Below are positions 11,587 through 23,552 of a stretch of 64,000 bases of DNA, piece after piece. The position numbers and the translations under genes are program-made. Origin of the DNA: Crambe crambe (lineage: Eukaryota; Porifera; Demospongiae; Poecilosclerida; Crambeidae); assembly GCA_963924555.1 (NCBI GenBank), contig OZ004585.1, forward strand, positions 2,927,488-2,991,487, read 5' to 3'. The notes under the pieces were generated by a model. The model was not told the origin of the DNA. It ran no database searches and saw only the letters and a list, made by a program, of their open reading frames with translations. Each line of letters starts with the position of its first letter. Positions within the stretch are counted from its first letter, which is position 1.

Positions 11587-12490
11587 CCAATTCTTTTCTT
11601 TCAAACTTTCAAACCCTTACAGATTTTGTTGATTTCCCTAGCTAGACTTCCATGGTGAGAGCTTGCAGAGTTGATAGCTGATGGAATAAAACCCACTCCA
11701 TTACCAAGCAATACATCTGTTGGAGTAAGAGTGGGATTGGTTTGAATTGCATACTGCATCCTTTTTTTTTTTTTTCCATACAAGACTACAAATTTTAAAG
11801 CTAGCTACCATGCTATGTAAATTAGCTAGCAGTCAGCTTCTTTTGGTTTCTTACGATTCCACCAATCCCTCATCTGTGGTCATTTTCATGATAAAGGTAA
11901 GGAAACTCTACAGGACAAGTGGAATAAGATCTTTGAAGTTTAGAGTGTGGGTGGCTTTTATAATTTTTTTTTCTCTGACATAAACTCAATCAGACTCAGG
12001 AACCAAGACGACATGGTCCAGATCTGTAAACCTTTGCTTCTCCAATTTCAACCTGTTTTTGTTTAAGGAACAATATGTCCTTTACTTCAAGTTGTACTTC
12101 ACAATACCTGAAAATGGCATTGGCACATAATTGCTCCATACTATGACCTTTATGATTGCTATCATGCTTTTGAGTCCATGTTGCAGATGATCCTCTTATC
12201 CATCCAGCAATTATTACTACACCTTTGATAACAATTTGCAATGGCTTACCTCTTTATTTATGATATAAGAGGAGCATTTTTTTATATTATAAACATCACA
12301 GCTAGCAAATGGTATCAATCATGGGATCACATGCAGGCTTCTTCAAGAGCTCAAGCAGTAGTTTTCATCTACAGTAACCTGCTAGCTAGCTAGATGGGCC
12401 TCAACGAATTGCCAAGAAGCATCTTGCCCTGTCAGAGAGTATTTTAATACATGCATTGGCATGGTTGACATTACATTTTTGGTACAAGAT
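11587..12490. repeat. Dispersed ~0.9-kb repeat, copy 1
   Basis: Collinear with 56757-57915 and 62902-63545. Shared landmarks include TTCAAACCCTTACAG near the start, TCTTCCATGGTGA, the polypyrimidine stretch before TACAAGAC, GCAGTCAGCTTCTTTTGGTTT, and GAGTGTGGGTGG. The three copies differ repeatedly by GCTA units inserted at TA. No coding capacity is conserved; probably a non-autonomous mobile element. Confidence 0.65.
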
Positions 12491-12961
12491 TGTTGCACAT
12501 CTACGTATCTCTCTTAATTCTCCCTAATTCTTGAGCCCATGATATTAGTGTACTTACTGAAATATTATTAGCTACCTGGATCTACTTGCACTTCCTATTA
12601 TGGTCTATTGACAGATACTCGTGGATTCTGAGTATAGTTTTCCAATGTCTCACAACCAAAGGCCCTGTAGCAAAAACATACCAATTTTTACAGTGAACAT
12701 AAAAGAAGAAGCAAGAGCAAGAAAGGAAGAAAGCATTAGAAGCATCAGTGCAAGAAGGGAAAATTTTTTGTTTGCTAGCTATACACACTATTATGGGTGT
12801 ACGTACCTTTTGTTTCTTTGGTGTCCATCTTCCTCACCATTCATTTCCCACCAGAGGCATTTGCTATTTCTTCCAGAATTTTCTTTTTCTCTGATGTGAT
12901 TTAACCATGAGTCATAATTTCATGTCATTTTTATAACTTAATAGCTAAAATCCTTTTTTAG

Positions 12962-15103
12962 AGTGAAGAGGAAGGTTGAAGAATATGAATATGATGAAGC
13001 CATGGAGCCCTCCTATAGAAAGAGCCTCTTCAAGATGTTTAATAGGACTCTTGATTAAAGGTTCTTCCCCATGGTCATAGCTAGTGGATGCCGTGAACTA
13101 CAAGGTTAGATGGAGAATGTATTGTAATAAGAGCCTCCATTCCCATTTTAACTCTGTACTTGGCATTGCAGGTATGCCACTTCGATCGGTTTTGGAGTAA
13201 TGCTAAGATGAAAGGTTTTGATGTCAGTTAGTTGCTGTGCATTACTACCTGCATGGTTTTAAGTAGCTTATCAATAACGAGAAGTCGTTTTCATTTTAGT
13301 TTATTCTTCATACCAAATAACTAAAACAATTTGTGAACATTGTGGAGGTGGCTCTCATTGTGTGATTATCATTCTCTCTAGGTGTAGCTATATCATTGAC
13401 CTGATGGAAGATATCGATTTATGTGTTGAACGAAATATCCATGAAAGAAAAAGGGATGAAATAGAAAAAGTAAGGCTAAAAGGACCACCAGCTAGTCTTA
13501 TCACATAGAGCCTTATAAGGGAAGGGGAGGATATACCCACTGATTCCTGAGATACAAAACCTCCATATCATAAGATTATCTTTTCTGCAGCCCTCCCAGC
13601 CCTGGAAACAATGTTCACACTATAGTGACAGAGTATGGTGTTGACTAATGTGTCTATCTGTTACTTGTTTTTTCCTTTGAATTTTTCTGTCTTTTTCCTG
13701 CATGTTTAATTTTTGTATAAATAAGGAAGTTTGTATGAGTAAAGTACATTTTGGCTAAAGGATACCAGTTGTTAATGTCACATTATGCAGCTTGCTTATC
13801 AGTGGGAGAAGATACCTCCGCCTCGATGTCACCCCTCTCTTCTCTGATTCTAATTTTTATTTGTTTGTTATTTGTTCGTTTGTTGCTGTTGTTTCTTGTA
13901 GTATAGCTATGTGGTATATACACAAACTATTTCTTTGGTAGCTCCTGAAGTAGTGAAATATTATGGTCAGAAGCATGTGCAGAGTGGATTAGATGAAAAG
14001 CTCCTTTCATTCCTACTTACCTTATGGGAAATACAACCACAGCTTTGATCTAAAGAGGGTTATTAATCCAATGGACCTTATACAGCAACATTAATGGTAG
14101 ATTGAGATGGAATGTGCAGTATCAGATGTTGAAGAAAAAACTGAAGAATCAAATGATGAAGAACCACAGGTTCAAAAAAATAGCCAGCCATGCAAGTGTT
14201 TGTGCATGCTTTAACATGATCTTGGCTGTGTAGTGATCATTATAAGGATAAACTGTATACATGAACTAGTACTGCAGGCATAGGAATCTTTTGTGGGAGA
14301 AAGGATATATTTAGGTCAGATAGCTAGCTACATAAATCCTAAAAGTTTGTATGGCTAACAACCATTATGTGTAGGGACATGTGCATCTGTATAAATTACA
14401 AACTAGAGGCAAACACAGCTGCATGAATGTATTATACTATGACTGTATAACTATGATACTGTACGAATGACTTCTCTGCTGATGTCTGTCAGACTGCAAT
14501 AGTGAAGAGTCAGTGGGAAGATGCCTCCGAAGACAAGTTAGGTGTATTCCTATCACCCTATTTCAGTTTTATGTCAATCCTTCCATTTCTTGTGCTTCCT
14601 TAATGAAATATTATAGTTGTTGTTTACTAGAATTTTTGTGGGCGGGGCGTGGGAAATAAAAATTATATTATCATAATATGCAGGGCCAATAAACCTACTC
14701 CCAATAGTGTTCTATCACTGTAAGGACCCCAAAATAAACAGAATATGCATAGTTGCCTCATTATGATAGCTAATATTAATGCAAGCATCCAATTGGAGAA
14801 AGTGCAGCAAGCTAGGGAGTCGACTCTTACAATTGTAATAATAGTTGTTCTAACATTGCAGCTTCTTTTGTGACAACCTTGAGGCATGTATGCAAGCTCA
14901 CCCCACAATGTTTGCATTTCTATAATAACATTTTAACTTATTGACTGTGACAGGTGAGGTGGGCTGACTTGGAAGCTGCTAAGGAGGAGGAGAAGATGAA
15001 AGAAATGGGGTTTGTAATAGGACGAGGGTGGAGTAAAGTCACTGAGGAAGCACGTAGCATTCTTCTGGGAGAATCAAACAGTTCACAAACTGAGCAACTC
15101 TGA
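12962..15103 (+). pseudogene. YLPM1-like pseudogene, 3' portion
   Basis: Exons match the C-terminal part of YLP-motif-containing protein 1, a nuclear P-loop protein: 12962-13104 (VKRKVEEYEYDEAMEPSYR), 13172-13222 (VCHFDRFWSNAKMKGF), 13382-13469 (LCVERNIHERKRDEIEK), 13791-~13850, 14101-14169, 14493-14541 and 14954-15103 (VRWADLEAAKEEEKMKEMGF, then TGA). Intron positions are kept, so this is not a processed copy. It is broken by an in-frame TAA after TLD, by GCTA insertions in exons one and three, by an 11-base loss in the 13791 exon, and by at least one exon missing before the last. The P-loop exons are absent. Bases 12900-14690 are an inverted duplicate of 41350-43230. Confidence 0.8.
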
Positions 15104-15240
15104 AGGAATAATCTGTAAAAAAAATTCTTTTTAAATTTTATAAAGATTTTATACAAGCACATGAGTATACTCTCATTGCTCTTGCTTGTTGCTATGAGAC
15201 GTGTGAGAACTCATCAGTCAGTTACATAAAACCACACGCA

Positions 15241-15342
15241 GGAAGTTGAAGATGCTTGCAGTACAAAGGGACCAGATGGAGACCATCCAGGCCCAGCTGA
15301 GCAGCTGTCTGGACTTTGTGAGAGAGCAGACAGTCAGGGAGT
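15241..15342 (+). pseudogene. TRIM-type coiled-coil fragment
   Basis: The plus strand reads KLKMLAVQRDQMETIQAQL followed by SSCLDFVREQT, then TAG. This resembles the B-box-distal coiled coil of sponge TRIM/E3 ligase genes, where an arginine/aspartate-rich QRDQ motif precedes LSSCL. No RING or B-box is nearby, so it is a short relic. Recognition is from memory of the pattern only. Confidence 0.4.
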
Positions 15343-15586
15343 AGGGTCGAGGTGAGAAAGGAAGCTGTGGGCATAGGGTCGGAGAAAATCAAGTGGAAAG
15401 AACTATTTCCTGTATTTAGTAGGGTAGACCAGGGGTGACAAGCTGTTAATTAAAGAAAACACTCAGAGGTTACACCTCTCCATATATTATGTTAACTCCA
15501 CCCTTAGTTGATTATACATTATACATCATTTCCAAAATATAAAAACATGATTTTTTAAAAAAAATATTATTTGCTAGCTAACACTG

Positions 15587-16206
15587 TTATTTAACAATTT
15601 TATCAACACCATCTTTTTGATAAATAATGATATACTTCGGAATAATTGCATCAGGATTAGAAAGTACAATTTCTTCATAGTTCAGACTTCCTCCAGCAAC
15701 ACCATGTATAGAGTGGTAACCATCTGGTGGGCCATTCAGACTCTGGTCATTCTTTGCCAATTTGTATTTGTTCCCTGGACTTACATCACATAGCAGAAGT
15801 GCTCTATAGTTGTAGGCACCCTGAGTATAGTCGTGGCACTTGGAAGATTTTGGTGCTAGATAAAATCCAGGACCAAACCTTTGGAAACTCAGGATATTAT
15901 GACTTATTTTGTGCCTTTTGAACCCAGATTCTGATATGCCACAAATACCACAATCAGAGGAACAGCAAAGATCTTTAGTTACTGTGATATTGCATAAAAG
16001 TTTAGTTCCATGGTAGTGTTGTTCCGTTTCTCGGTAGAGCCTCGGCAAAGAATCATTATATACCCTCCATTTCATTTTTAAGAGATCATTTTCAATAATA
16101 AAAACAGCCTTCACATCTGGTAATGCTCCCTTTGCTTTGGCCCAATCATTTTTGAACTTAGTTGAAACTTGTGTATATTCCTGCCGTGTTGCCAGCCTGA
16201 TAATAT
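15587..16206 (-). CDS. Last exon: PARP catalytic domain
   Basis: It starts after acceptor TTGCAG with two bases completing a codon and ends at TAA 15587-15589. It encodes YHGTKLL, a Cys cluster CCSSDCGICGI that may bind metal, FGPGFYLAPKSSKCHDY, and YEEIVLSNPDA, where the second E aligns with the catalytic Glu of tankyrase and PARP1. This PARP subtype (HGT, Cys cluster, SSKCHDY) is common in fungi and sponges. H-Y-E is the signature of transferases able to make chains, although activity is inferred. The domain call alone is much firmer than the linkage to the upstream exons. Confidence 0.9.
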
Positions 16207-19200
16207 CTGCAAGTCAATGATGTTGGTCATGCCGTGACAGTGGTACAGTATAATAATAATAGTAATTGAATTTACCATCATCCTGGTTAGGAGAATAAAG
16301 AGAAAGAGAATGAATAGGTATCACTGGGTCATTGTTTGCTCCAACTATATTATAGAATAAAAATAAACATACCAAGCATATAATACAAGTGAGTTTGTCT
16401 AAAAAAAAAGTTGTTATTTTGACCAGAGCCTTATTTTTCAACCACCCAGCAAAATAAATAAGTGGGCTGGCTTGCAAAACTAATAGCATAAGCCTTTCCT
16501 GTATCCTGTGGGAAAGACGACAAAAAATCTGACATCTTCCTTCAATCTTGATAATCCAACTTCGCAGCAAACTAGTGTGCTCCATAGTGTCTCCAACTCT
16601 TTTGAGGATTGATAAGTACAAAAGATCGAATTTGGAGCGGTGGTTCGAGAGATATGGTTGTCTAGTGATAATAACAATAGTGAAAAAGAAGATAAAAATA
16701 TATAATATACTTGCTTGAAACGGTAAGCTGAAACTTGGTCTGCACATTGTAGTAGGCTCTAGTAGGCTGGATAATCATTTACAGTAGCTTTTGTTAGGTC
16801 TAAGTGGGGGAACTAGAATTTCACTTTTGTATTAGTCTATATGCGGCATGCCACGTCATCCCTACATAGAGAGCTCTCTCTGATACTATAGCTCATAGCT
16901 ATAGTACTAGCTATAGTTATAGCTAGTAGTATAGTGGCATGCATGTGGAATGTGTGCTATTGAAGTGTGCTATTTCAGTCTATGTGTGCAATTACAGATT
17001 AATAGTGTCGTACCTGGGTACAAGGCTGAGAAATAGCCATTTCCAGTCTCAGGGAAGAATTTTGAACTAGAAGTTAGTTTCTTGCTTCCTGCTTTGAAGT
17101 GCAAATTAAAGCCAAATGGTACCAGAGGTAGCATTAGTTTATCGAAACAAACCCTCGCGTTTCAGCCATGTAGCTAAAGCAGTGGATATAAATTGGTTTG
17201 ATATGAGGCCACACCAGCCCAGCTAGATTTTAGGGCCATCAGCATGGTCGAGTTATTCTGCACAGTCAGCAGTACTGGCTGGCCAGATCGTCATGCATGT
17301 AATGACATCATTATGAATAATAAAGCATGCAATGTTAATGAGAAGATAGAAGATCATGGCTTTGAAAAGGGTTATCTCTTGGAGAGTGCTGAGTTGTTGG
17401 GCTACAGCAGTAGAGGGTGGGGCAATTCTGTCATTTTTGTTTTTCTGACTAGGGCAACTGGATTTTTTTACAGTCCCACCCTTGTACAGTAATTGCCCCA
17501 CCTTACATTAGACTGCTTTTGTGGAGGGGATGATACTTTGTACCATTACCACAGAGCCACACCCCATTACAAGATATGATGTGTTACGTACATCCGTCCA
17601 GAAAAAATCTGGATACCCAGAACATGTGAGTTTGACCAGACTCTTATCTATGCTATTGGAGAACTATTCTTCTTTCATCTGTCCCTGTATGCATAGAAGA
17701 ATGAACTCTATACATAAGAGAGGGAAAAAAGAGGAAGGAACAAGTAAGGGGAAAACATTTCTGTGAAATGAAAATAATGTAGGGATGATTATTGCTCTAA
17801 AAAGTAAGGAAATAAGGGATGAAGGATGGGAATGGGATCAATCTTTGTTCTGCATATCCAGCCAACAATCCCTATACATAATTATACACACTATCATCTG
17901 AAGCTACCCGACATATGTGTAGGGATTGTTGTCTGGATATACAGAACAAAGATTGATCTCATTTCCATCCCCTTCATCCTTCATCCCTACCCTTGTTTCC
18001 TTACTTTTTTGAGCAATGATCATCCCTACACTTTTTTTCCATTTCACTGAAATATTTTTTTCCTTTACAACAACCAACTATAAGTACTAGCTTCAAAACC
18101 TACTAGCTAGCTATGTCATGGCCTTATTCCCCAGAAATAATCATCATTCTTTAAAGGGCTAAGTTTCCTAATTCCACTCTAGTTTATAATTCCACTCCTA
18201 CCTACTACACATGCACAGACTAACACTATTTCTGAAGATGATAGGCAAGCTCAATTGATTTCTATAGTATTTTCTCCAAGTAAATTGTCTAGCCTGTTTC
18301 TCATGCAATATACTCAAAAGCATTTACTTAATACTTATTGCACACTCCTCTGTGGAATATCATGATTGGTAAATGAAGCTCCCCCTCCCAATCATGCAAA
18401 ATAAGATTTAAGATTTAATGTACTTAGCAACTTACATTGATTTCTTTCTACAGCTTTTGAACAGCATTTTGGTCATAGAGGTGCTAAGCTTATCTAAGTG
18501 GATTGGGTTATCTAAGTGGATTGGCACTTGGCTTATCCATGTTAGTGCTTGTGGTAAATATATTACAGCAGACTGAGCTTCCTACATCATTATCTATTAT
18601 CTTGTAGTTTATGCTGCCTAAGGAGTTCGAAGCACAAATGAGTTGGTACTAAATAACTTTACTTGCTCTACAAGGATATAAAGAATCGTGCACTTCGAGA
18701 CCGGAGTATGTTGCTTTGTTTGCCAATTGAATATGTTACACAACATACCCTAGTGATAATTGGCAAGCGAGCGAGCCTCATGCAAAATGACATAAGTCAC
18801 ATTCAAAACAGGAATTCAATTCATGCGAACATGAGAAGCACTTTGATAATCCTAGCAGCCTACCAGGCCTACAGATAAGCTAATCCACTGCTATAGAATT
18901 CAGCCTATCATCTCAGTAAAACATTACTAGGCTAGGGCTAGGGCTAGGGCTAGGGCTAGACTGCACATGCGTAGACAAGGCATTGAATAATGCCATTGAA
19001 TATTCAACCGTTATTCAATGGTAACCAACCAATCAGATTGGAATCCATGTATATAATAATAATAATAATATACCTGCTTGGTTGCTAGTCCCTGGATGCC
19101 TTTTGGGACAGTTCACATCACGGCAGCTCTTGCCACTACTCCATGCTTCACATAGACTTGTGGAATAGAGGAGAGTTGATTGATGACGATATGGACACTG

Positions 19201-22200
19201 CAGTTGATGTGTTATGTAATGATAGCATATATGATGTTAATTGGCTACATCATAACTACATGTTGCTCATGCTCAACTAACTGTCCATGCAAGGCTTTAA
19301 GCAGGAGAAATAACAGTCTGGCTCAACTTGCCAAGATATTATAATGAAATACTTAAAGTCTGATTCATACATGAAGTCCTTTTGGCAAAATTAATATGAA
19401 TATCATCACTTTGGCTTCACCTAGTTACTGACCCATTCATGAACAGCATAAAGTTAAATTGGTGCCTATAATTATATCGGCCTTACACTAGATCCATTTG
19501 TGCACATCCTGTTAACATAATGAATGCAATCAGTATAGGGCCTCAGATCATCATTAGTGGTCGGAACGTAACCAATCTTTCCATCATATTTCCCAGAGTG
19601 TCCCCTTCTTCGTTGTTCAGCTGGTCCCCTGGCCATTATTCTTTGACCATAAATCAAACTTCCATGCCTCATTCTAGCAGCATGCTCTGCAGTCCTTTCA
19701 TCTCCAAAGATAACAAATCCACAGTGCCTATACAATAATAATATAATAGTAAAATAATAATAATAATATCCTAAAGTCTATTAAACTCACTTTGACTTCT
19801 TAGTTTCTTTATCACGAAATATCATAACATGTAAGATTTTTCCGAACTGCGAAAAATTTTCAGTAAGATCCTTTTCTCGCACTATTCCTTTCAGACCTCC
19901 CACCCACACAGTGGGGTAACCCATTGCAGTCGGTACATTAACTGGGTCCTACAGTACATAAAATAATAGTAACTCACTTGACTCTAGGTTTCTTCATCAT
20001 GAATAGCTAATTATAACCTGTACGATCTTTCGGCCATACTGTGAGCATTGAATTAAGTCATCCACACCTTTAATCTGAATTATACTTTCAATAAAATCAT
20101 TCACATTGATGATGATCATTGAAAAATTTGTATAAAAAAAGAATATTGACTAGTGGAATGTTATACAATTCTTATCATGGTGCTGAATTAAGTCAGCCTT
20201 TGTTCTAATTTATCAGGTGACTTTAAAATGCTGCATCACTTGTGGTATTTAGGTCTAACTTTTGTTGTGGAAGCTAAAACAGGAGTGTCAGCTTACCACC
20301 CTGTTGAATTCTACAGAGGAAACAGGATTTTAAAAGATTATGATTGCAATGTCTGCACTAGGTTTTTTTGAGTAAAACATCTTTCATAGCAAATAAAGGA
20401 CCCACTAAACTGCTGAACTAAATACCTGCAGATATAAAGTGTAACTGCACAATGAAATGTAGTGACCACTTGAATGTATTTTAACTTGCGTATGTACATG
20501 CAATACAGGTGATGAATGGTAAGGGGTGCATATTGGATGATAAGGAGTGTAAGGTTGTAGTACTATTGATATACGAATCCACTTCAGTCCACAAAATATT
20601 CAACTAATTGCTGTTCAGAGTGTGTTAGAACATTGAAGATTCTTCGGAACTGTAAATGGATTTACACTGTTATTTGCTCCTTACCTTGGACTTGTCGGAG
20701 ATGTCAGTCCCATGTCCTAAAGTCATGCTTCCACCGTACCTTGAATAAGTGGCCACACTTGCTTCAGTCACATCACTGAATGCTGAGTCATCATCATTAT
20801 CACCACCCTTCACTTGAAGGGCAGCCATTGGTTCCTCCAGAGAGAGGGTAGGGGAGGGAGGATCTGGGCAGGGAGAGAGAAATTATTTCCTGGACTGTCA
20901 TTGTTCATACATACTTGTGTCTGAACTGTCACTGTTTTCACCTTTTTCAGTAATTTCAACAATAAGATCTGCAGCATCAAATTAATAAATACTTTATTAT
21001 TAGCTAAATGCATGCACTTAGTGTACAAATAGTTTTGCAATGGTATTTAAATGTTCTAAAAATCACAGGCACATAACATTACTGATCATGATTCCTATAG
21101 CATACCTGATTCACTGTTCTTTGCTGCCTCTTCAGCTATTTTTTCCGATAGAGATACAAGATTCAATGTTTGTTCTCCATAGATGATGCTGAGGACTCCC
21201 ATGTTTCTCAGAGCTTGCTGCTCTTCCTTGGTTAGCTTCTGGATCATCTCATCTGCATTGGGCAAGGCTCTGAAGGTCAGTTGGATACAGCCAGGATCTG
21301 TTTTCAGCAATCTCAAGTGATAGGAACCTATTGCTGAGTTGAGATTGAAGCAAAGCTCTTCCAATTCTTTCAATGTCATTGTTTCAAAGTTGCACTCCTC
21401 TATTTTGAACACAAGGGTCTTCCCGTTTTCCTCCTTATCACCAAACACATTGCTAGGACACTCACAGACTCTGCGTCTTGCATATTTTTGGAAATCAGTT
21501 ATATAAGCTTTCAATCGCAAATTGATGTCATGTTTTTCTCCAAAGAGGCAACCAATGAGTAACTCAATCAAAGCATAGTCAAAGAATGACCAATATTTCC
21601 TTCCTTCATTGAAAACTTTATCAATCGAATCACATTCCTTGAATACTTCATGGAATCTAGGATCTTCTCGGGAAAAAATTTGAATTACTTTTTCTGCAGT
21701 AATTCCCAACTCTTTTAATGCCTCTTGTAGACGAAACTCAAGAGTTATAAACCCATGCTTGATTTTGGTGGTATCTTTCATCAAATAATGAATGAGGTTT
21801 GTTCGCACGTGTTTGGCCATGTCCTTAGAGAGAAATGGAAAGAGAGCCTCAACACCTGCAGAAAGATGATTTCATTTCTTATAGACACTTTAGCTATAAA
21901 TGCTATCAAACATTCTTTGCTTCACATTTTCGGTTCCATAGTAATGATGTTATGTATCTACATGTAGTTATTGATTCCTATCTCAACCTAAGACAAAATT
22001 CACATGTATATCAGTGGCATAGGAACCATGGGGGCTCTGGGCCTGTTGCATATAACCCACCATGCCCTGATATGCAACAGGATGGCCTGTTGCATAACCA
22101 GACTATGCCTACTTGCCCTGTACATTGTAAAGAGGATGCCAGTGAATCATTTGAGAGGTGATATTGATGGTTAGGGTGAATGGCAGAAATTGAATGGCAA

Positions 22201-23143
22201 TTAATCTGTAGGAAAAATTTAAACATCATAAGCTACCTTGTGTGAGATTAGTTAAATATTTTCACCATTTTAGCATTTTAATATTTTAACATTTAACATT
22301 TAAATCCTGTTATCCAGCACTGCAGGATAGCTGACTGGTTACAGTTACCATAAGCATAGCAAATAACAGGACAGCTGACCTGGGTAGTAGCTAGCTAGCT
22401 CTCATGGCTATAGTTGAAAACAAGACATCCAGTTACACAACAGACAAATTCAGCATCAGGGTGGGAACATATTCAATAGTCATGAAGATTATCACATAAA
22501 ACACATTCGTAATTGAACATGGCTCTATAATGCTGTAGCTAATACAAATAATGTAGGTCTACACTATTAAACTAGCTAACATTAGTCAGCCACAATGATC
22601 GATCATTACCTGATTGTTGAGAAGCCTGAATATATTTTGCTTCAACAGCCTTTGCAAGAGCAGGGAGGTGTACTGGAGGTGCATTTAGTGCAGAGAAAAT
22701 ATTCTTCCATGTTGGTTCTGAACCTTGACCTGCCAGCCAATCCATCAGCATCTGACTGAAGCACTCTGCTGGATCGTCCCTGAACTTTGTTCTTATTGCT
22801 TCAAGAGAGGAAGGACGCAGTCCCAACTCCACCCCCAAATGGAACCATTTTACTTGAGCATCCCAAATACAACTCCTCACTTCTTTCAGGTCATCTGTCA
22901 CCAACACAGCTAAATGACATGATACAATGATTCTGGCTAGCTGAATTCACAAGGTGACTAAACCTGTTCTGCTAACTGGGCATCAAGAGCCAATTTCCAG
23001 CAGTAGCTACCTATAATTATATGCTGAGTACATTAACTCCTACATATTTATTTATTTATTGTCATTATCAATTTTTAATATAAAGAGCTACTATGAGTGG
23101 GATATGAGTAATGGCAAAACTTACTCTCTGGGCCAGGATCCAT
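15587..23143 (-). CDS. Death-RRM-CCCH(x2)-PARP fusion protein, nine exons
   Basis: Exons: 23125-23143, 22610-22909, 21106-21855, 20915-20968, 20685-20863, 19791-19948, 19487-19727, 19074-19197 and 15587-16206. All junctions are GT/AG and all phases agree; the total is 2445 bases, 814 residues plus TAA. Domains: Death (~14-98, core WFHLGVELGL); middle region (~107-356) resembling one found in sponge Death proteins; acidic linker; RRM (~446-525, RNP2 VWVGGL, RNP1 KHCGFVIF); CCCH fingers C554-x7-C-x5-C-x3-H and C583-x8-C-x4-C-x3-H601; PARP catalytic domain with HGT (H674), GFY (Y724) and E787, the H-Y-E triad. The first finger is split by an intron and is restored exactly by splicing. Predicted role: RNA-guided ADP-ribosylation tied to death-fold signalling. 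Least certain are the 2.9-kb last intron and the assumption of one transcript. Confidence 0.75.
16480..16560 (-). pseudogene. RecQ-like helicase fragment (motif I region)
   Basis: The minus strand reads GLSRLKED, then FFVVFPTGYRKGLCY and a stop. This matches the Q-motif to Walker A stretch of sponge RecQ-like helicases (usual PTGYGKSLCY), with the lysine motif altered and an internal deletion. It lies inside the last intron of the PARP gene, presumably inserted with a mobile element. Confidence 0.5.
17759..18054. mobile_element. Foldback MITE
   Basis: Two long inverted arms (about 115 bases each) flank a short centre. Each contains GTAGGGATGAT, ATTGCTC, AAAGTAAGGAAA and ATCAATCTTTGTTCTG. It lies in the last PARP intron. 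The GTAGGGAT motif near the ends is shared with the foldbacks at 26279, 27586 and 30866. Confidence 0.7.
18928..18959. repeat. (GGGCTA)n short tandem repeat
   Basis: Four to five units of CTAGGG. It is close to, but not, the animal telomere repeat TTAGGG. Confidence 0.85.
19074..19948 (-). CDS. Exons 6-8: RRM and two CCCH zinc fingers
   Basis: Exon 6 (19791-19948) and exon 7 (19487-19727) make one complete RRM across an intron inside the RNP1 lysine codon. Exon 7 could read on to TAA at 19472. However, a strong donor AGT|GTAAGG at 19487 joins it to 19197, where the first codons are CPYRH. This completes CIHYVNRMC-x5-C-x3-H. A second finger CEAWSSGKSCRDVNCPKRH follows. The intron retention form would give a protein ending after half a finger. 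Confidence 0.8.
19978..20095 (-). pseudogene. Decayed duplicate of the RRM exon
   Basis: It lies in the intron between exons 5 and 6 of the PARP gene. The minus strand reads IIQIKGVDDLIQCSQYGRK then IVQVII, parallel to exon 6 (VWVGGL...FSQFGKILHVMIF), and ends at a matching donor AA|GTGAGT. A GCTA insertion at 20004-20008 breaks the frame; without it the frame runs on into IHDEET, followed by an in-frame TAG. The gene thus once had, or tried, a second RRM half. Confidence 0.55.
20685..23143 (-). CDS. Exons 1-5: Death domain, sponge middle region, linker
   Basis: Exon 1 encodes only MDPGPE plus one base. Exon 2 carries the Death domain (tryptophans in WFHLG, DWLAG and PTWKN). Exon 3, 750 bases, encodes a conserved sponge-type region containing FFDYALIELLI and LNSAIGSYHLRLLK. 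Exon 4 (54 bases) and exon 5 encode a Ser/Asp-rich linker. Without exons 6-9 this would look like an ordinary sponge Death-domain protein, so an automatic predictor might stop here. Confidence 0.82.
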
Positions 23144-23552
23144 CTTGAATTCTTGATGTTACCACAGAGTTTCTGGAGGGAGAGGAGAACTATGTACAGC
23201 TATCTGTGCAAAGGATAGGTTGACCAGATGAGCTTGAGAGTGGAAGGTGTTTGGAGTGGGGTAAGAAAGACCACTGATCAAGTGTCTGGGTGGGGCTCTT
23301 ATTAATCACACTCTACGTATTTAATATACCTGTCAGCTTGACTTATTAATGATAGGTGGTACGAGCCCCGCCCCTAAACGGATTCGGGAGCTTAGGTAGT
23401 AGTGTACGTACACGGTAGACAGTACACCTCAAAGAATGATAGCTATGGACCTTATCTAAAATTTTGGGTGTGGCTGGCCGGCTGGCCGGGTAAACAATCT
23501 CATGCGCATGCGCAGTTAATAGCAAAGATTGTCAAAGCATAGATTGTATAGA
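23144..23552. promoter_or_regulatory. Presumed promoter region of the PARP fusion gene
   Basis: Just upstream of exon 1. It holds GC-richer patches such as GAGCCCCGCCCC (23357-23368), a GGCTGGCCGG repeat and TGCGCATGCGCA, an NRF1-like palindrome near 23503-23514. Motif reading only; no TATA box is evident. Confidence 0.3.

Noticed and set aside
18928..18959. Interstitial telomere
   Set aside because: The unit is GGGCTA, not TTAGGG, and only four to five copies exist.
19472..19735. RRM gene ending at TAA 19472 as a stand-alone small protein
   Set aside because: A stronger donor at 19487 joins to 19197 and completes a CCCH finger in phase; upstream exons also join in phase.
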